Positions 7,784-15,275 of a stretch of 28,982 bases of DNA are shown in pieces. The stretch comes from Thermoplasmatales archaeon UBA447 (lineage in GTDB: Archaea > Thermoplasmatota > Thermoplasmata > Thermoplasmatales > Thermoplasmataceae), in contig DARE01000037.1 of the NCBI GenBank assembly GCA_002503205.1, positions 7,254-36,235 on the forward strand, read 5' to 3'. The notes beneath the pieces are model-generated. The model saw only the letters and a list, made by a program, of their open reading frames with translations, searched no databases and had not been told where the DNA came from. The translations under genes and the position numbers were made by a program. Position 1 is the first letter of the stretch. Each line of letters starts with the position of its first letter.

Positions 7784-8389
7784 TCAGATGCCAACCACAT
7801 CATCCTCCTTAAGAAATTCAGATGATATCTTGCTAGGGCATATCCTTACCTCACAGTGATCGCATACAAGATCAGCGTCTCTCCCCTTTGCGGTATCAAT
7901 GGCCATATGGTTCACACCCTCTATTGATGATATTTCGCTGAACAGTTTTGAAGGGAACGTCCTGTAGAATATTGCCCTGATGGTAACACTGTCCTTTCCG
8001 ATGTTTCTGCCATGAATCTCTTTAACATAACAGCCGTATCTGGCTATCAGTTCAACAAACTTTTCCATAACTTTCCCGAAGAACCCGGGGCATATGTCCA
8101 GAGTTATGACCTGGTCTCCCATAAGCGGGGCGATATTGCTGATATCTACTGTTGGTTTGATCCTTGACATGACTTCCTTCAGCTCATGTGTGGATTCTAT
8201 GACTTTTATCGTTTCGTAAACAGTCCTTCTGTTAACCTTGAAAGCAAGGGCCACATCAGTGACTGAAATCTGGATCCCATCCAGCCAGAAACCGCCGTTA
8301 ATGACTGCAATTCCTCTGTTATAGAGCCCCTCCACTATCCTCTTTTTAATCGGGTGTTCTTTGAAATATTCTTCAAGAATAAGGAGCAT
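7784..8389 (-). CDS. HTH plus ACT-domain regulator of amino-acid metabolism
   Basis: This 201-residue protein has an N-terminal helix-turn-helix at about residues 40-70 (ISVTDVALAFKVNRRTVYETIKVIEST). A region from about 90 resembles tandem ACT-like alpha-beta units (VITLDICPGFFGKVMEKFVELIARYGCYVKEIHG and SVTIRAIFYRTFPSKLFSEISSIEGV). The C-terminal tail has a Cys cluster, CDHCEVRICPSK, that could bind metal. It resembles the archaeal family of predicted ACT-domain regulators. ACT domains usually sense amino acids. The ATG at 8389 is about 27 bases from the TATA-like TTTTATAG, so the mRNA is probably leaderless. A palindrome sits just beyond the promoter. Confidence 0.75.
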   Translation of the reverse strand: MLLILEEYFKEHPIKKRIVEGLYNRGIAVINGGFWLDGIQISVTDVALAFKVNRRTVYETIKVIESTHELKEVMSRIKPTVDISNIAPLMGDQVITLDICPGFFGKVMEKFVELIARYGCYVKEIHGRNIGKDSVTIRAIFYRTFPSKLFSEISSIEGVNHMAIDTAKGRDADLVCDHCEVRICPSKISSEFLKEDDVVGI

Positions 8390-8411
8390 GTCTCTACATA
8401 TTTTATGTAAC

Positions 8412-8439
8412 TATAAAATCCTTCACAATATAAAGTGAA
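8412..8439 (-). promoter_or_regulatory. Promoter and palindromic candidate operator of the ACT regulator
   Basis: On the minus strand the TATA box TTTTATA (8412-8418) is preceded by an inverted repeat, TTCAC and GTGAA arms (8435-8439 and 8422-8426) with an 8-base A/T spacer. A site abutting the upstream edge of the TATA/BRE region suits a DNA-binding activator or autorepressor. The product of the gene is itself an HTH protein. Confidence 0.45.
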
Positions 8440-8498
8440 CATTATATGGCAGAAAAAGTTAAAAATGGTTAATTGTCCAGAATCATGAGAATCCAGGA

Positions 8499-10271
8499 TT
8501 ATTTCGCAAGAAATTTCTGCCTGAACTTCTCAGAATCAGGAAGCGGGGTCGGGTCTGGAACTGCCTCGTAATATTCATATGGTGACTGAACAAGGGGGAC
8601 TTCGAACTCATGCAGGACTCCAGCTCTGAAGAGGTGTACCTTCACCTTATCCTTTCCTGTGAAATCGGACATGTTATCATGCTTTATCCTCCTGTTTCCC
8701 TCAAGAATATCTTTGGTAAATCTTTCTGAATACCTTACGCCATTGATCGCTATAAGTTCATCAGCTGGATTGATGCCAGCATTATACGCAGGTGAATTCT
8801 CTATCACTCCCTCCACAATGAACCTTGAGGAGGAATTCTTGAGTATCAGGCCCATGTAGGGGCGGTCCCTTGGCTCTTCGTTGTCTATCTTTTTGAATCC
8901 CTTCGAAAGGACCATCCCGATTTTCCTGAACTCACTGACGAAGTCAATGTTTCCAGCTTTTCTGAAATTGTTTCTGATGAATTCAGAGAAATCTGTCCCG
9001 GTCACGTCGCGTAGAGCAGTTATGAGATCTTTTTCGTTGTAACCTTTTCCGTCTCTGTTGTATTTCTCCATAAGATTAAGATAAAGGTCGTCCAGTGATT
9101 TCTGTGCCTTTGTAATTTCTATTATCTTCAGGTCAAGAAGGAATCCCAGCAACTCTCCCTTAAGGTAATAGGACACATAATGGTTGTAATTGTTTGGAGA
9201 AGGCTTGTAGAGCTTTGTCCATGTGTCAAAGGATGAATCATATGCAGATGTCCTTTTTCCACCAGGCATTGTCTCGTAATAACGAATGTTTTCTGTAAGG
9301 TGCCTGAAATACTCCTTTTCATCTACAAGCCCTGCCCGCATGAGTATATGGTATCCGAAGAAATTCGTGAATCCCTCGGCCATCCAAAGCATGTTTGTGT
9401 AGTTCTCTTCCCTGTAGTTGAATGGCCCCAGTTCAACTGGCCTTATTCTTTTTACATTCCAGAGGTGGAAGAACTCATGGCTTGTTACTGACAGAAAGGC
9501 CCGGTACTTTTCAAATGGGGTAAAGCAGAAGCGATCCACAGCAATTGCAGTTGAATTCAGATGCTCAAGCCCACCGGTGGGGAGCTCAGATGAATCTATG
9601 AGGTGATATATGAAAACGTACCTCTTGTAAGGAAGGTGGCCAAACATCTTGAGGTAAGCTTCCACTATCTTTTTCACATCCCCCTTTATCTTTTCCTCAT
9701 CTTCATTCCCTCTTCCGCAGAGGACTATCTCATGCTCCTTTCCCTCGACGCTGAAGAAAAGGCTCCTGTGGGTGCCAATCTCTATGGGGCAGTCTACAAG
9801 AATGTCATAATTTGTTGACCTGTATTTAAATTCGCTCAGTTTTTCCATTCCTGTGGAAACTTTCCAACCCTCAGGGGGTTTTATCTGAAGCTCAATTGAC
9901 TGTTCCTTGTAGCCATCCACATAAAAGAAGACGCTAGTTCCGTTTATGAAAGCGTGAAACTGGTCAACATAACTTGAATGTACGTCAAGCTGATGAGCAA
10001 AAACCTCATAGGTGACGCGAACTGACTGGGCGCCAGTAGTGTTGATTCTCCAGGTTGATTTGTCTTTCTTGGAGGTCTCCAGTTCCCGGTCTTCAGTAAA
10101 GGCCTTTAGATTCACAACAAACCTTCCGAAGTCAGCTATCTCATAAGCGCCTGGAGTCCAGGCAGGCATAGTCAGTGTCAGAAACTCGTCTGAATTTCCT
10201 TCAATATTCAGCTGAACCTGTATGAAATTTGTCTGGGGTCTCTCCAGACTTAAAATGTACTGGATCCTCAT
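8499..10271 (-). CDS. M61-family metallo-aminopeptidase with PDZ domain
   Basis: This 590-residue protein has the gluzincin zinc motif HEFFH at 265-269 with third ligand E299 in WMAEGFTNF, and the substrate-binding loop GGLEHLNS at 233-240. The N-terminal 170 residues are the beta-rich M61 domain (LTMPAWTPGAYEIADFGRF). A PDZ-like domain lies at about 470-560 (SPAYNAGINPADELIAINGVRYS). M61 enzymes remove N-terminal Gly/Ala residues and probably complete peptide breakdown after the proteasome or tricorn. No signal peptide is visible, so it is cytosolic. It starts at ATG 10271, with TTTAACTTAAGA about 30 bases upstream. Confidence 0.92.
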   Translation of the reverse strand: MRIQYILSLERPQTNFIQVQLNIEGNSDEFLTLTMPAWTPGAYEIADFGRFVVNLKAFTEDRELETSKKDKSTWRINTTGAQSVRVTYEVFAHQLDVHSSYVDQFHAFINGTSVFFYVDGYKEQSIELQIKPPEGWKVSTGMEKLSEFKYRSTNYDILVDCPIEIGTHRSLFFSVEGKEHEIVLCGRGNEDEEKIKGDVKKIVEAYLKMFGHLPYKRYVFIYHLIDSSELPTGGLEHLNSTAIAVDRFCFTPFEKYRAFLSVTSHEFFHLWNVKRIRPVELGPFNYREENYTNMLWMAEGFTNFFGYHILMRAGLVDEKEYFRHLTENIRYYETMPGGKRTSAYDSSFDTWTKLYKPSPNNYNHYVSYYLKGELLGFLLDLKIIEITKAQKSLDDLYLNLMEKYNRDGKGYNEKDLITALRDVTGTDFSEFIRNNFRKAGNIDFVSEFRKIGMVLSKGFKKIDNEEPRDRPYMGLILKNSSSRFIVEGVIENSPAYNAGINPADELIAINGVRYSERFTKDILEGNRRIKHDNMSDFTGKDKVKVHLFRAGVLHEFEVPLVQSPYEYYEAVPDPTPLPDSEKFRQKFLAK

Positions 10272-10356
10272 AGGTTTATCAGAGAACCTTTAACGGTATC
10301 TTAAGTTAAATCTTTGCAGAGGCTTTCACAATTATTAAGGAAATTAAGAGAGGTGT

Positions 10357-11856
10357 TCAGTCATAGGATCTGTCCTCAAGATAGTTGTGGTATTTCATCA
10401 GGTATTCCTCTGATTTCTGGGAAATTGTTGTCTCAGTTGACATTGCGTTTGCAAGATTTCCGTAGTACTTCTTGATCTTCTCCTCAACAGGAAGGTATGT
10501 TTTCAGAGCTTCTGTAACATTGCTCTTCTCTATGAGGCGGCTTTCTTCCATAACTGCCAGGTCACCTGCGGCTCGAATCAGACCGCCAAGTTCCCTGAGC
10601 CGAAGTGTAAGCGCATTGTCCTTCTTGTCTATCTCCTTGCCCCTTCTCTTTCCCTCTTCAATGACCATTTCAGCCGCCTCCATGGTCATGTGGGGTATTT
10701 TTCCGTCAACAATGATCTCCTGAGCTATGAACTGGAGATAGCGAAGTCTGTTTTCCGGGTTATCTGGCATCGTAGTATGCATGAGTAGCTCGTATCCGCC
10801 ACCGACTATCCTGGATCTCAGAGGGCTCAGTATGTATTGCAGATCCTGTATGTTACAGGCGGCCACCAGTATAAAGTCCGCAGGAACACCATCCACCCTT
10901 ACACTTGCACCTGCGCTCTGAGGGTTCCTTCCAGTGATTGGGAAGCTCCTTTCCTGCATGGCTGTGAGGATTGACCTCTGCAGATTGCCCAGATGTGTTA
11001 TCTCGTCTACAAAAAGGACACCTTCATGTGCCTCATGGACAGATCCTGCTATAACACGTTCAAAGGGCATTGTTCCCAGTTGCGGATGCCCTCCATATGG
11101 ATCGTGCCTTACATCTCCAAGCAGCTCTGTCTCACTTGCCCCGGTCGCAAGGATAAACGGGGTTCTGGATACTGGGACAATAACCTTGGACGGGCTCTTC
11201 TTCTCAATCTTCCTTCTCCGTTCAAGCGTCTTTTCGTCCAGGGCCCTGATTTTGTCTCCATATCTCTCGTATATTATGACTTCCTCCCTTTCGCCAATCC
11301 TTCTTGTTGATGTGACCCTTTCAGTGCTGTTCTGAACACCGAATGCGGCCCCTATTACATTGAATACATCGCCGAAAGGTCCCTGCTGAACATTCTGAAC
11401 CTTTGGGTTGTTGCAGTTCGGGCAGGTTGCCTCAGCTGGAAGTGAGTAGAATCCACATTTCCCGCATCTGTAACCAAGCCTTTCTGCAACGGTTGCTGGC
11501 ACGTCTCTAGGATCGTAAATCTCCCCCTCAACGGAACTCATCTCTTCCTTCTCTCTGTTGATCTCCGAGAGCGACTTGATCTCTACAAAAGGCCTTTCCG
11601 GATACTGGGGGTTGTGAACTACCCTTACCTCCTGTTTTGGCCTTTCAAGATAAAATGACATTGCCTGGGCAATCATCGACTTGCCCACACCAGGAGGGCC
11701 GACGAGGAGGAGATGCCTCCTCTGCATTGCGGCAATCTTGGCCATTCGGACAGCGTCCTCCTGACCTATGACCCTGTCCAGAGGATTGTTTGGAATCTGG
11801 ACGTAGGAAGTATCAGAAAGATCTTTGAAGTTTATGCCTGCTGATGGCGTTCCCAT
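10357..11856 (-). CDS. Lon-related AAA+ ATPase with zinc ribbon, lacking the protease domain
   Basis: This 499-residue protein has Walker A GPPGVGKS at 53-60, Walker B LFVDE at 281-285, sensor-1 Asn in AACNIQ (335) and candidate arginine fingers in SPLRSRI (347-350). The layout follows archaeal LonB. Between Walker A and B, where LonB carries its membrane insertion, it has a zinc ribbon (C131, C134, C145, C148) followed by a Gly/Phe-rich stretch. The protein ends after the AAA lid with no Ser-Lys peptidase domain, so it is an ATPase or remodelling factor and not a protease. It overlaps dnaG by 25 bases and has GGTGAT just before the ATG, so it is cotranslated with dnaG. Substrate unknown. Confidence 0.8.
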   Translation of the reverse strand: MGTPSAGINFKDLSDTSYVQIPNNPLDRVIGQEDAVRMAKIAAMQRRHLLLVGPPGVGKSMIAQAMSFYLERPKQEVRVVHNPQYPERPFVEIKSLSEINREKEEMSSVEGEIYDPRDVPATVAERLGYRCGKCGFYSLPAEATCPNCNNPKVQNVQQGPFGDVFNVIGAAFGVQNSTERVTSTRRIGEREEVIIYERYGDKIRALDEKTLERRRKIEKKSPSKVIVPVSRTPFILATGASETELLGDVRHDPYGGHPQLGTMPFERVIAGSVHEAHEGVLFVDEITHLGNLQRSILTAMQERSFPITGRNPQSAGASVRVDGVPADFILVAACNIQDLQYILSPLRSRIVGGGYELLMHTTMPDNPENRLRYLQFIAQEIIVDGKIPHMTMEAAEMVIEEGKRRGKEIDKKDNALTLRLRELGGLIRAAGDLAVMEESRLIEKSNVTEALKTYLPVEEKIKKYYGNLANAMSTETTISQKSEEYLMKYHNYLEDRSYD

Positions 11857-13193
11857 GATATCACCCTGATCTCTGTGGGTTTCTTGGTTATGTTCCCAAG
11901 TTTGGCGCCATAAATATTCTTCACACCTATTTTGTAGGCAACATCAACCAGCCTCTGTGAAATTACTCCCCCGGTAATGATGGTCTCTGCCTTCTCCATC
12001 TGAGGGATCTTTTCAACGGTTTCAGTTATAGGAATTGCTGTCAGGAGCTCACCATTGCTACCATAAACCTCCGTCATCTTTTCCTTCAGGAGTGAGTTTC
12101 CACGCTGCTCAATAAATTTAGGGTTGCGAAGATCCATTGGTGCCTCTTCTACAGGTTCTTGAGGCTCTTCCGGGATTTCCTCCTTCTCCACTTTTTCATG
12201 CTTTTCAGGCGTGCGTTCCTTTTGCTGCTCCTTCTCCTCCTTGTAATTCTTGATCTCAACTACGGATTTGGCATCTTCGTAACCACGCTTTGAATGCTTC
12301 GTGTTCTGTGATTCCTGGGCAGTTCTGTCATTGAGTTCCTTAAGCTCCTGAGTCATACCCCTCATTCCAAGGTACTGTTCGATTGGAGTTTTGTAACGAA
12401 GTGCTTTCACTATCTGCTTGTATGTGAGTTCCTCAACTTCTGTTCCAGGTGGTGCCCTTGCCACAAAATCAATTTCTGCAACCTGCAGCATCTCCTTGAG
12501 AATGAGGTCTCCACCGCGGTCTCCATCAAGAAATACTGTTACAGTGCGTTCCTTTGAAAGCTTCTGGACTGTCCTAGGAATGCTTGTTCCCTGAACAGCG
12601 ATCGTGTTCTTTATCCCATATCTGAGAAGGTTAAGTATATCGCTTCTCCCCTCCACAACAATTATTGAGTCTGAATCCTTAACGGCAGGACCGGCCGGGA
12701 GGTGGTCCTCACCATATGTTATTATTTCGCCCTTCTCTACTTCAGTCCTTACAGAAGATATTATGCTCTCTGTGACGCTTTTTCCACTCTCCGTCATACT
12801 TTTGTAGAGCTCTTCTGCCCTTGAGATAACCTTCTGTCTCTTCTGAACCCTTACATCTTCTATGTTTTCAACTTCGACCTTTGCCTTGCACGGCCCTATG
12901 CGATCTATAGTTTCAAGAGATGCTGCAAGAATTGAGCTTTCAACCTGGTCAAGGCCGGATGGTATCAAAACGAAACCCTCTGTCCTGCCTTTTTTGCTGT
13001 CTATCTCAACCTCTATTCTTCCTATCTTGCCACTTTTCTGGAGGTCTCTGAGGTCCAGCTCCTCCCCGAGGAGCCCCTCAGTCTGGCCGAATATGGCTCC
13101 TACCACATCCGGTTTCTCAACCACCCCATCCGTGGTTATCTTTGCTTTTATCAGATATTTTGTTAGATTTGGATCTACATTCAATGTAATCAC
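11832..13193 (-). CDS. dnaG: Archaeal DnaG (Toprim primase-like, exosome-associated)
   Basis: DnaG in archaea has a bacterial-type Toprim centre and is a stable partner of the RNA exosome; its primase role is debated. The Toprim residues are E181 in IIVVEGRSD and the DGD triad at 223-225 (VFLDGDRGG). The N-terminal domain ends near 115. A very charged linker (about 305-350) separates it from a C-terminal domain (ITETVEKIPQMEKAETIITGG to the end). The ORF begins at GTG 13193, but AGGTGAT overlapping it, four bases before an in-frame TTG at 13184, suggests MNVDPNLTKYLIKAKI as the real N-terminus. It heads the unit with the Lon-like ATPase. The leader contains a GGAAA/TTTCC hairpin at 13225-13241. 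Confidence 0.93.
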   Translation of the reverse strand: MITLNVDPNLTKYLIKAKITTDGVVEKPDVVGAIFGQTEGLLGEELDLRDLQKSGKIGRIEVEIDSKKGRTEGFVLIPSGLDQVESSILAASLETIDRIGPCKAKVEVENIEDVRVQKRQKVISRAEELYKSMTESGKSVTESIISSVRTEVEKGEIITYGEDHLPAGPAVKDSDSIIVVEGRSDILNLLRYGIKNTIAVQGTSIPRTVQKLSKERTVTVFLDGDRGGDLILKEMLQVAEIDFVARAPPGTEVEELTYKQIVKALRYKTPIEQYLGMRGMTQELKELNDRTAQESQNTKHSKRGYEDAKSVVEIKNYKEEKEQQKERTPEKHEKVEKEEIPEEPQEPVEEAPMDLRNPKFIEQRGNSLLKEKMTEVYGSNGELLTAIPITETVEKIPQMEKAETIITGGVISQRLVDVAYKIGVKNIYGAKLGNITKKPTEIRVISWERHQQA

Positions 13194-13275
13194 CTTTATG
13201 ATATCTAGTGGAAAGGGAAAGAGTGGAAAGCTCCCGTTTCCTGCTAATAATCATGATGAATGAATTGCTAAAGTC

Positions 13276-13282
13276 TATATAA
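13276..13282. promoter_or_regulatory. TATA box usable in both directions (small RNA; dnaG)
   Basis: TATATAA is well placed to start a plus-strand transcript near 13303-13306. Read on the minus strand (TTATATA) it would start dnaG transcription near 13253, giving a leader of about 60-70 bases that contains the AGGTGAT site. Confidence 0.5.
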
Positions 13283-13302
13283 CGTCATCGCCAAGAGTGC
13301 AG

Positions 13303-13394
13303 ATTTTCCCAAAGCAATTGGGTTAGGCAAGGGCCAGCCAAATGATGGGAGAACATGACAAACTCCACAAAATTAAGGAGAAAACTATTTTTTT
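13303..13394 (+). ncRNA. Candidate small non-coding RNA, promoter to T-run
   Basis: The space between dnaG and the next gene holds a TATA box (13276-13282), about 90 bases with no ORF, and a T7 run (13388-13394). The downstream gene has its own promoter after this. Inside are two alternative hairpins that share GG at 13321-13322: CCCAA/TTGGG (13308-13322, loop AGCAA) and GGTT-A-GGC/GCC-AGCC (13321-13339). A GGAG/CTCC stem (13348-13366) follows, with ACA immediately after it, as in an H/ACA box. No tRNA, C/D, SRP or RNase P signature is present. Identity unknown; it could be non-functional spacer. Confidence 0.35.
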
Positions 13395-13471
13395 AATGTA
13401 TTTTGAAATATTCTGCAGTATTGAGTCTGCTGATAAATATTTATATCGTTCAAATATCTGCATTAGGCTTT

Positions 13472-14494
13472 ATGATCAGATTTGGAATAGCAGGAATCCC
13501 TCTTACAAGTAAAGGTAGAACTTTCATAGAATCAGTGGAGGATACTCACACACTGGGCCTAAATGCACTTGAGGTCCAGCTTCTGAGAGTAAATGTGGAG
13601 GAAAGGCCCGCTCTTGATTACGCAGGAATGAGGCCGAGAGATGTCGATTCAACCATAATTGTTGACGTTCTAAGGGAGGATGAGAATGGCACATATTCAG
13701 GAATTGGAATTGACACTGTGATCGAAGAGGATGATATAGTTCAGGAACTCTTCTGGAACATGGCAAGGAATTATGAGGATCTCAGAGACGGTGGAGAGCT
13801 TGCCAAGGAACTGGATGTCAGGCTCTCTATTCATGCACCATATTACATGGATCTTCTGAACCAGGGAGAGATGGCTGAAAGGTCCTACAATCACCTCAAA
13901 TGGGCACTCATAATAGGCAAGGCCATTCAGGCCAAGAGAGTCATAACACACACAGGATTCTATGCTGAGCCTAAGAAGGATAGCCTGAAGATAGCAAGCA
14001 GAGTATATACTGATCTCTCAAAAAGCTACAGTACTGAATCCGGGTATCCGGTAATTGGTGTGGAAACATCCGGAAAGAGTGAGATATTCGGTTCAGTTTC
14101 AGATGTAATTTCACTTGCGAAGAAGGTGAAGGAAATAGAGCCAATTCTTAATTTCCCACACGTCCACTCACTTAATGGTGGCTCACTTATAGAGGTAAAG
14201 GACTTTGACGCAGTTATAAGCGAATTCCTGAAATTCGCCAAAGGAGATCTTTATACTGAGTTTGCTGGCGTTGACTATACTGACCATATGGAGAAAAAAT
14301 TAATGGCCATAAAGCATGGTGACCTCAAATTTGAGACCCTAGCGGAATCTCTCTCTGTATTGGACGATGATGTTACCGTGATATCCTCTTCCCCGCTCCT
14401 AGAACACGATTCACAGTACATGAATATAATGTATCTGAGGGCAGTTTCAAAGAAGTTCCAGAAAAAGGCACAACTGAAAAAGGCGGTGGGATAG
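13472..14494 (+). CDS. TIM-barrel AP-endonuclease-family (endonuclease IV-like) protein
   Basis: This protein of about 340 residues has xylose-isomerase/endonuclease IV-like barrel strands: MIRFGIAGIPL, GLNALEVQLLR, VRLSIHAPYYMDLL, KRVITHTGFYAEP, PVIGVETSGKSEIFG, ILNFPHVHSLNGG and LYTEFAGVDY. Candidate metal ligands are the His in SIHAPYY, the His in THTGF, the Glu in GVETSG, the His residues in FPHVHSL and the Glu in TEFAG, matching the endonuclease IV pattern in part. Endonuclease IV cuts DNA at abasic sites. The ATG at 13472 follows ATATTTATATC (13436-13446) by about 28 bases (leaderless). Upstream in-frame codons from 13403 cross the promoter and are not coding. The next gene starts immediately after its stop. 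Confidence 0.75.
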   Translation: MIRFGIAGIPLTSKGRTFIESVEDTHTLGLNALEVQLLRVNVEERPALDYAGMRPRDVDSTIIVDVLREDENGTYSGIGIDTVIEEDDIVQELFWNMARNYEDLRDGGELAKELDVRLSIHAPYYMDLLNQGEMAERSYNHLKWALIIGKAIQAKRVITHTGFYAEPKKDSLKIASRVYTDLSKSYSTESGYPVIGVETSGKSEIFGSVSDVISLAKKVKEIEPILNFPHVHSLNGGSLIEVKDFDAVISEFLKFAKGDLYTEFAGVDYTDHMEKKLMAIKHGDLKFETLAESLSVLDDDVTVISSSPLLEHDSQYMNIMYLRAVSKKFQKKAQLKKAVG

Positions 14495-14788
14495 ATGGCC
14501 AGGGAATACCCGGTTAAAAAAGGACTGAAAACCGATCCAGATTCCATTCTTTCGGCAGCTATGGAAGCAGGAGTGGATGGTAAAATAGAAAACAGCCATG
14601 TTCTGCTTTCTATTCCAGGGATCAGGAGAATTGATATCTTCACAGAAGGAAAAAAGCTGATGGTTGAAACTGAAAACGATGAGAAAAACACTGACCCCAT
14701 GAGAACAGTAAGAATGTTCAACGATCTTATGGAAAAAATTACAGGTTATAATTCAAAGGAAAGAAAGAAAAAATTTAGTAAATTATAA
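14495..14788 (+). CDS. Small conserved Thermoplasmatales protein (DUF5611-like)
   Basis: This 97-residue basic protein begins at the base after the stop of the endonuclease IV-like gene, so the two are cotranscribed and translationally coupled. The pattern of two helix/strand blocks (SILSAAMEAGVDGKIENSHVLLSI and RRIDIFTEGKKLMVETEND), then a helix (RTVRMFNDLMEKITGYN) and a Lys-rich tail, resembles a family I recall as DUF5611, known mainly from this order. That recall is moderate. Its function is unknown; pairing with a repair-type nuclease suggests an accessory role. It is convergent with hta, 16 bases away. Confidence 0.6.
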   Translation: MAREYPVKKGLKTDPDSILSAAMEAGVDGKIENSHVLLSIPGIRRIDIFTEGKKLMVETENDEKNTDPMRTVRMFNDLMEKITGYNSKERKKKFSKL

Positions 14789-14804
14789 ATCAACCAGAAC
14801 AAGA

Positions 14805-15077
14805 TTACTTGTATTTGATCTTGCTGGATGCCCTGAAGACGAACTTCTTCTTGGACGGGACGTTTATTATTTTCTTAGTCTGTGGGTTTCTTGCGGTTCT
14901 GGCCTTCTGCTCCTTCCTCTCAAAGATTCCAAAGCCTGCAAGGTTAATCTTTGTACCCTGCTTGTTGGCCTCTGCCACTACGGTGTCCAGAAATGTCTTT
15001 ATGACATTCCTCGCTGTTTTCTGTGTCGTGTTGGTCTTCTTTGCCACAGACTTAGAGAGTTCGCTAATTCCTACCAA
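14805..15077 (-). CDS. hta: HTa, HU-family histone-like chromatin protein
   Basis: This 90-residue protein aligns end to end with Thermoplasma HTa. It has an N-terminal dimerisation helical pair (ISELSKSVAKKTNTTQKTARNVIKTFLDTV), the HU core strand INLAGFGIFERKEQKART and the DNA-binding arm tip ARNPQTKK, ending in VPSKKKFVFRASSKIKYK. HTa is a bacterial HU acquired by transfer in the Thermoplasmatales ancestor and acts as the main chromatin protein, wrapping DNA in place of archaeal histones. The start is TTG at 15077, set by GGAGG in the leader and by homology (MVGISELS). The leader forms a perfect hairpin around that site. Confidence 0.95.
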   Translation of the reverse strand: MVGISELSKSVAKKTNTTQKTARNVIKTFLDTVVAEANKQGTKINLAGFGIFERKEQKARTARNPQTKKIINVPSKKKFVFRASSKIKYK

Positions 15078-15101
15078 ATCATCTACCTCCAGATAGATGA
15101 T
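15078..15101 (-). promoter_or_regulatory. 8-bp hairpin with the hta Shine-Dalgarno in its loop
   Basis: Immediately 5' of the hta TTG codon, the minus strand reads arm ATCATCTA, loop TCTGGAGG, arm TAGATGAT. The arms are perfect reverse complements and the ribosome-binding site GGAGG is in the loop. The 3' arm ends directly at the start codon. As RNA this could gate translation; as DNA it is a 24-base palindromic site downstream of the promoter that could bind a regulator or HTa itself. Confidence 0.65.
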
Positions 15102-15193
15102 ATATTTAGTTATATTAAAATATTTCTATTGCACTTTTACTGCACTTAAAATTTCAATGGCTTCTCTGGTATTGTATATTTATGATAAAAATT

Positions 15194-15212
15194 ATGGCAT
15201 AAAAGGTGCCAT
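15194..15212. repeat. Inverted repeat in the hta-speE intergenic region
   Basis: Arms ATGGCA (15194-15199) and TGCCAT (15207-15212) flank a seven-base A-rich spacer. It lies about 80 bases upstream of speE and 100 upstream of hta, in a 174-base A/T-rich region that also has the direct repeat TGCACTT twice near 15130-15147. It may be an operator; the region holds no convincing gene. Confidence 0.3.
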
Positions 15213-15275
15213 TGTAGAATATATGAATTTTACGCAGTCTGCATGCATATACATTAATTTATCTATTCCTAAGGC

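Noticed and set aside
7751..7784. tRNA-like GGGTTCAGGC string
   Set aside because: No acceptor, anticodon or D-arm can be folded around it; it is part of a small hairpin.
10934..11335. 133-codon plus-strand ORF inside the Lon-like ATPase
   Set aside because: Antisense shadow over Walker B and the insert; the minus-strand protein has clear motifs throughout.
13295..13369. tRNA or C/D-box RNA in the dnaG upstream spacer
   Set aside because: There is no T-arm GTTC motif or seven-base acceptor stem. An ATGATGA C-box-like string at 13252-13258 has no CTGA partner at the right distance.
13403..13471. N-terminal extension of the TIM-barrel gene (possible signal peptide)
   Set aside because: The hydrophobic stretch encoded before ATG 13472 is the A/T-rich promoter read as codons; a TATA box lies inside it.
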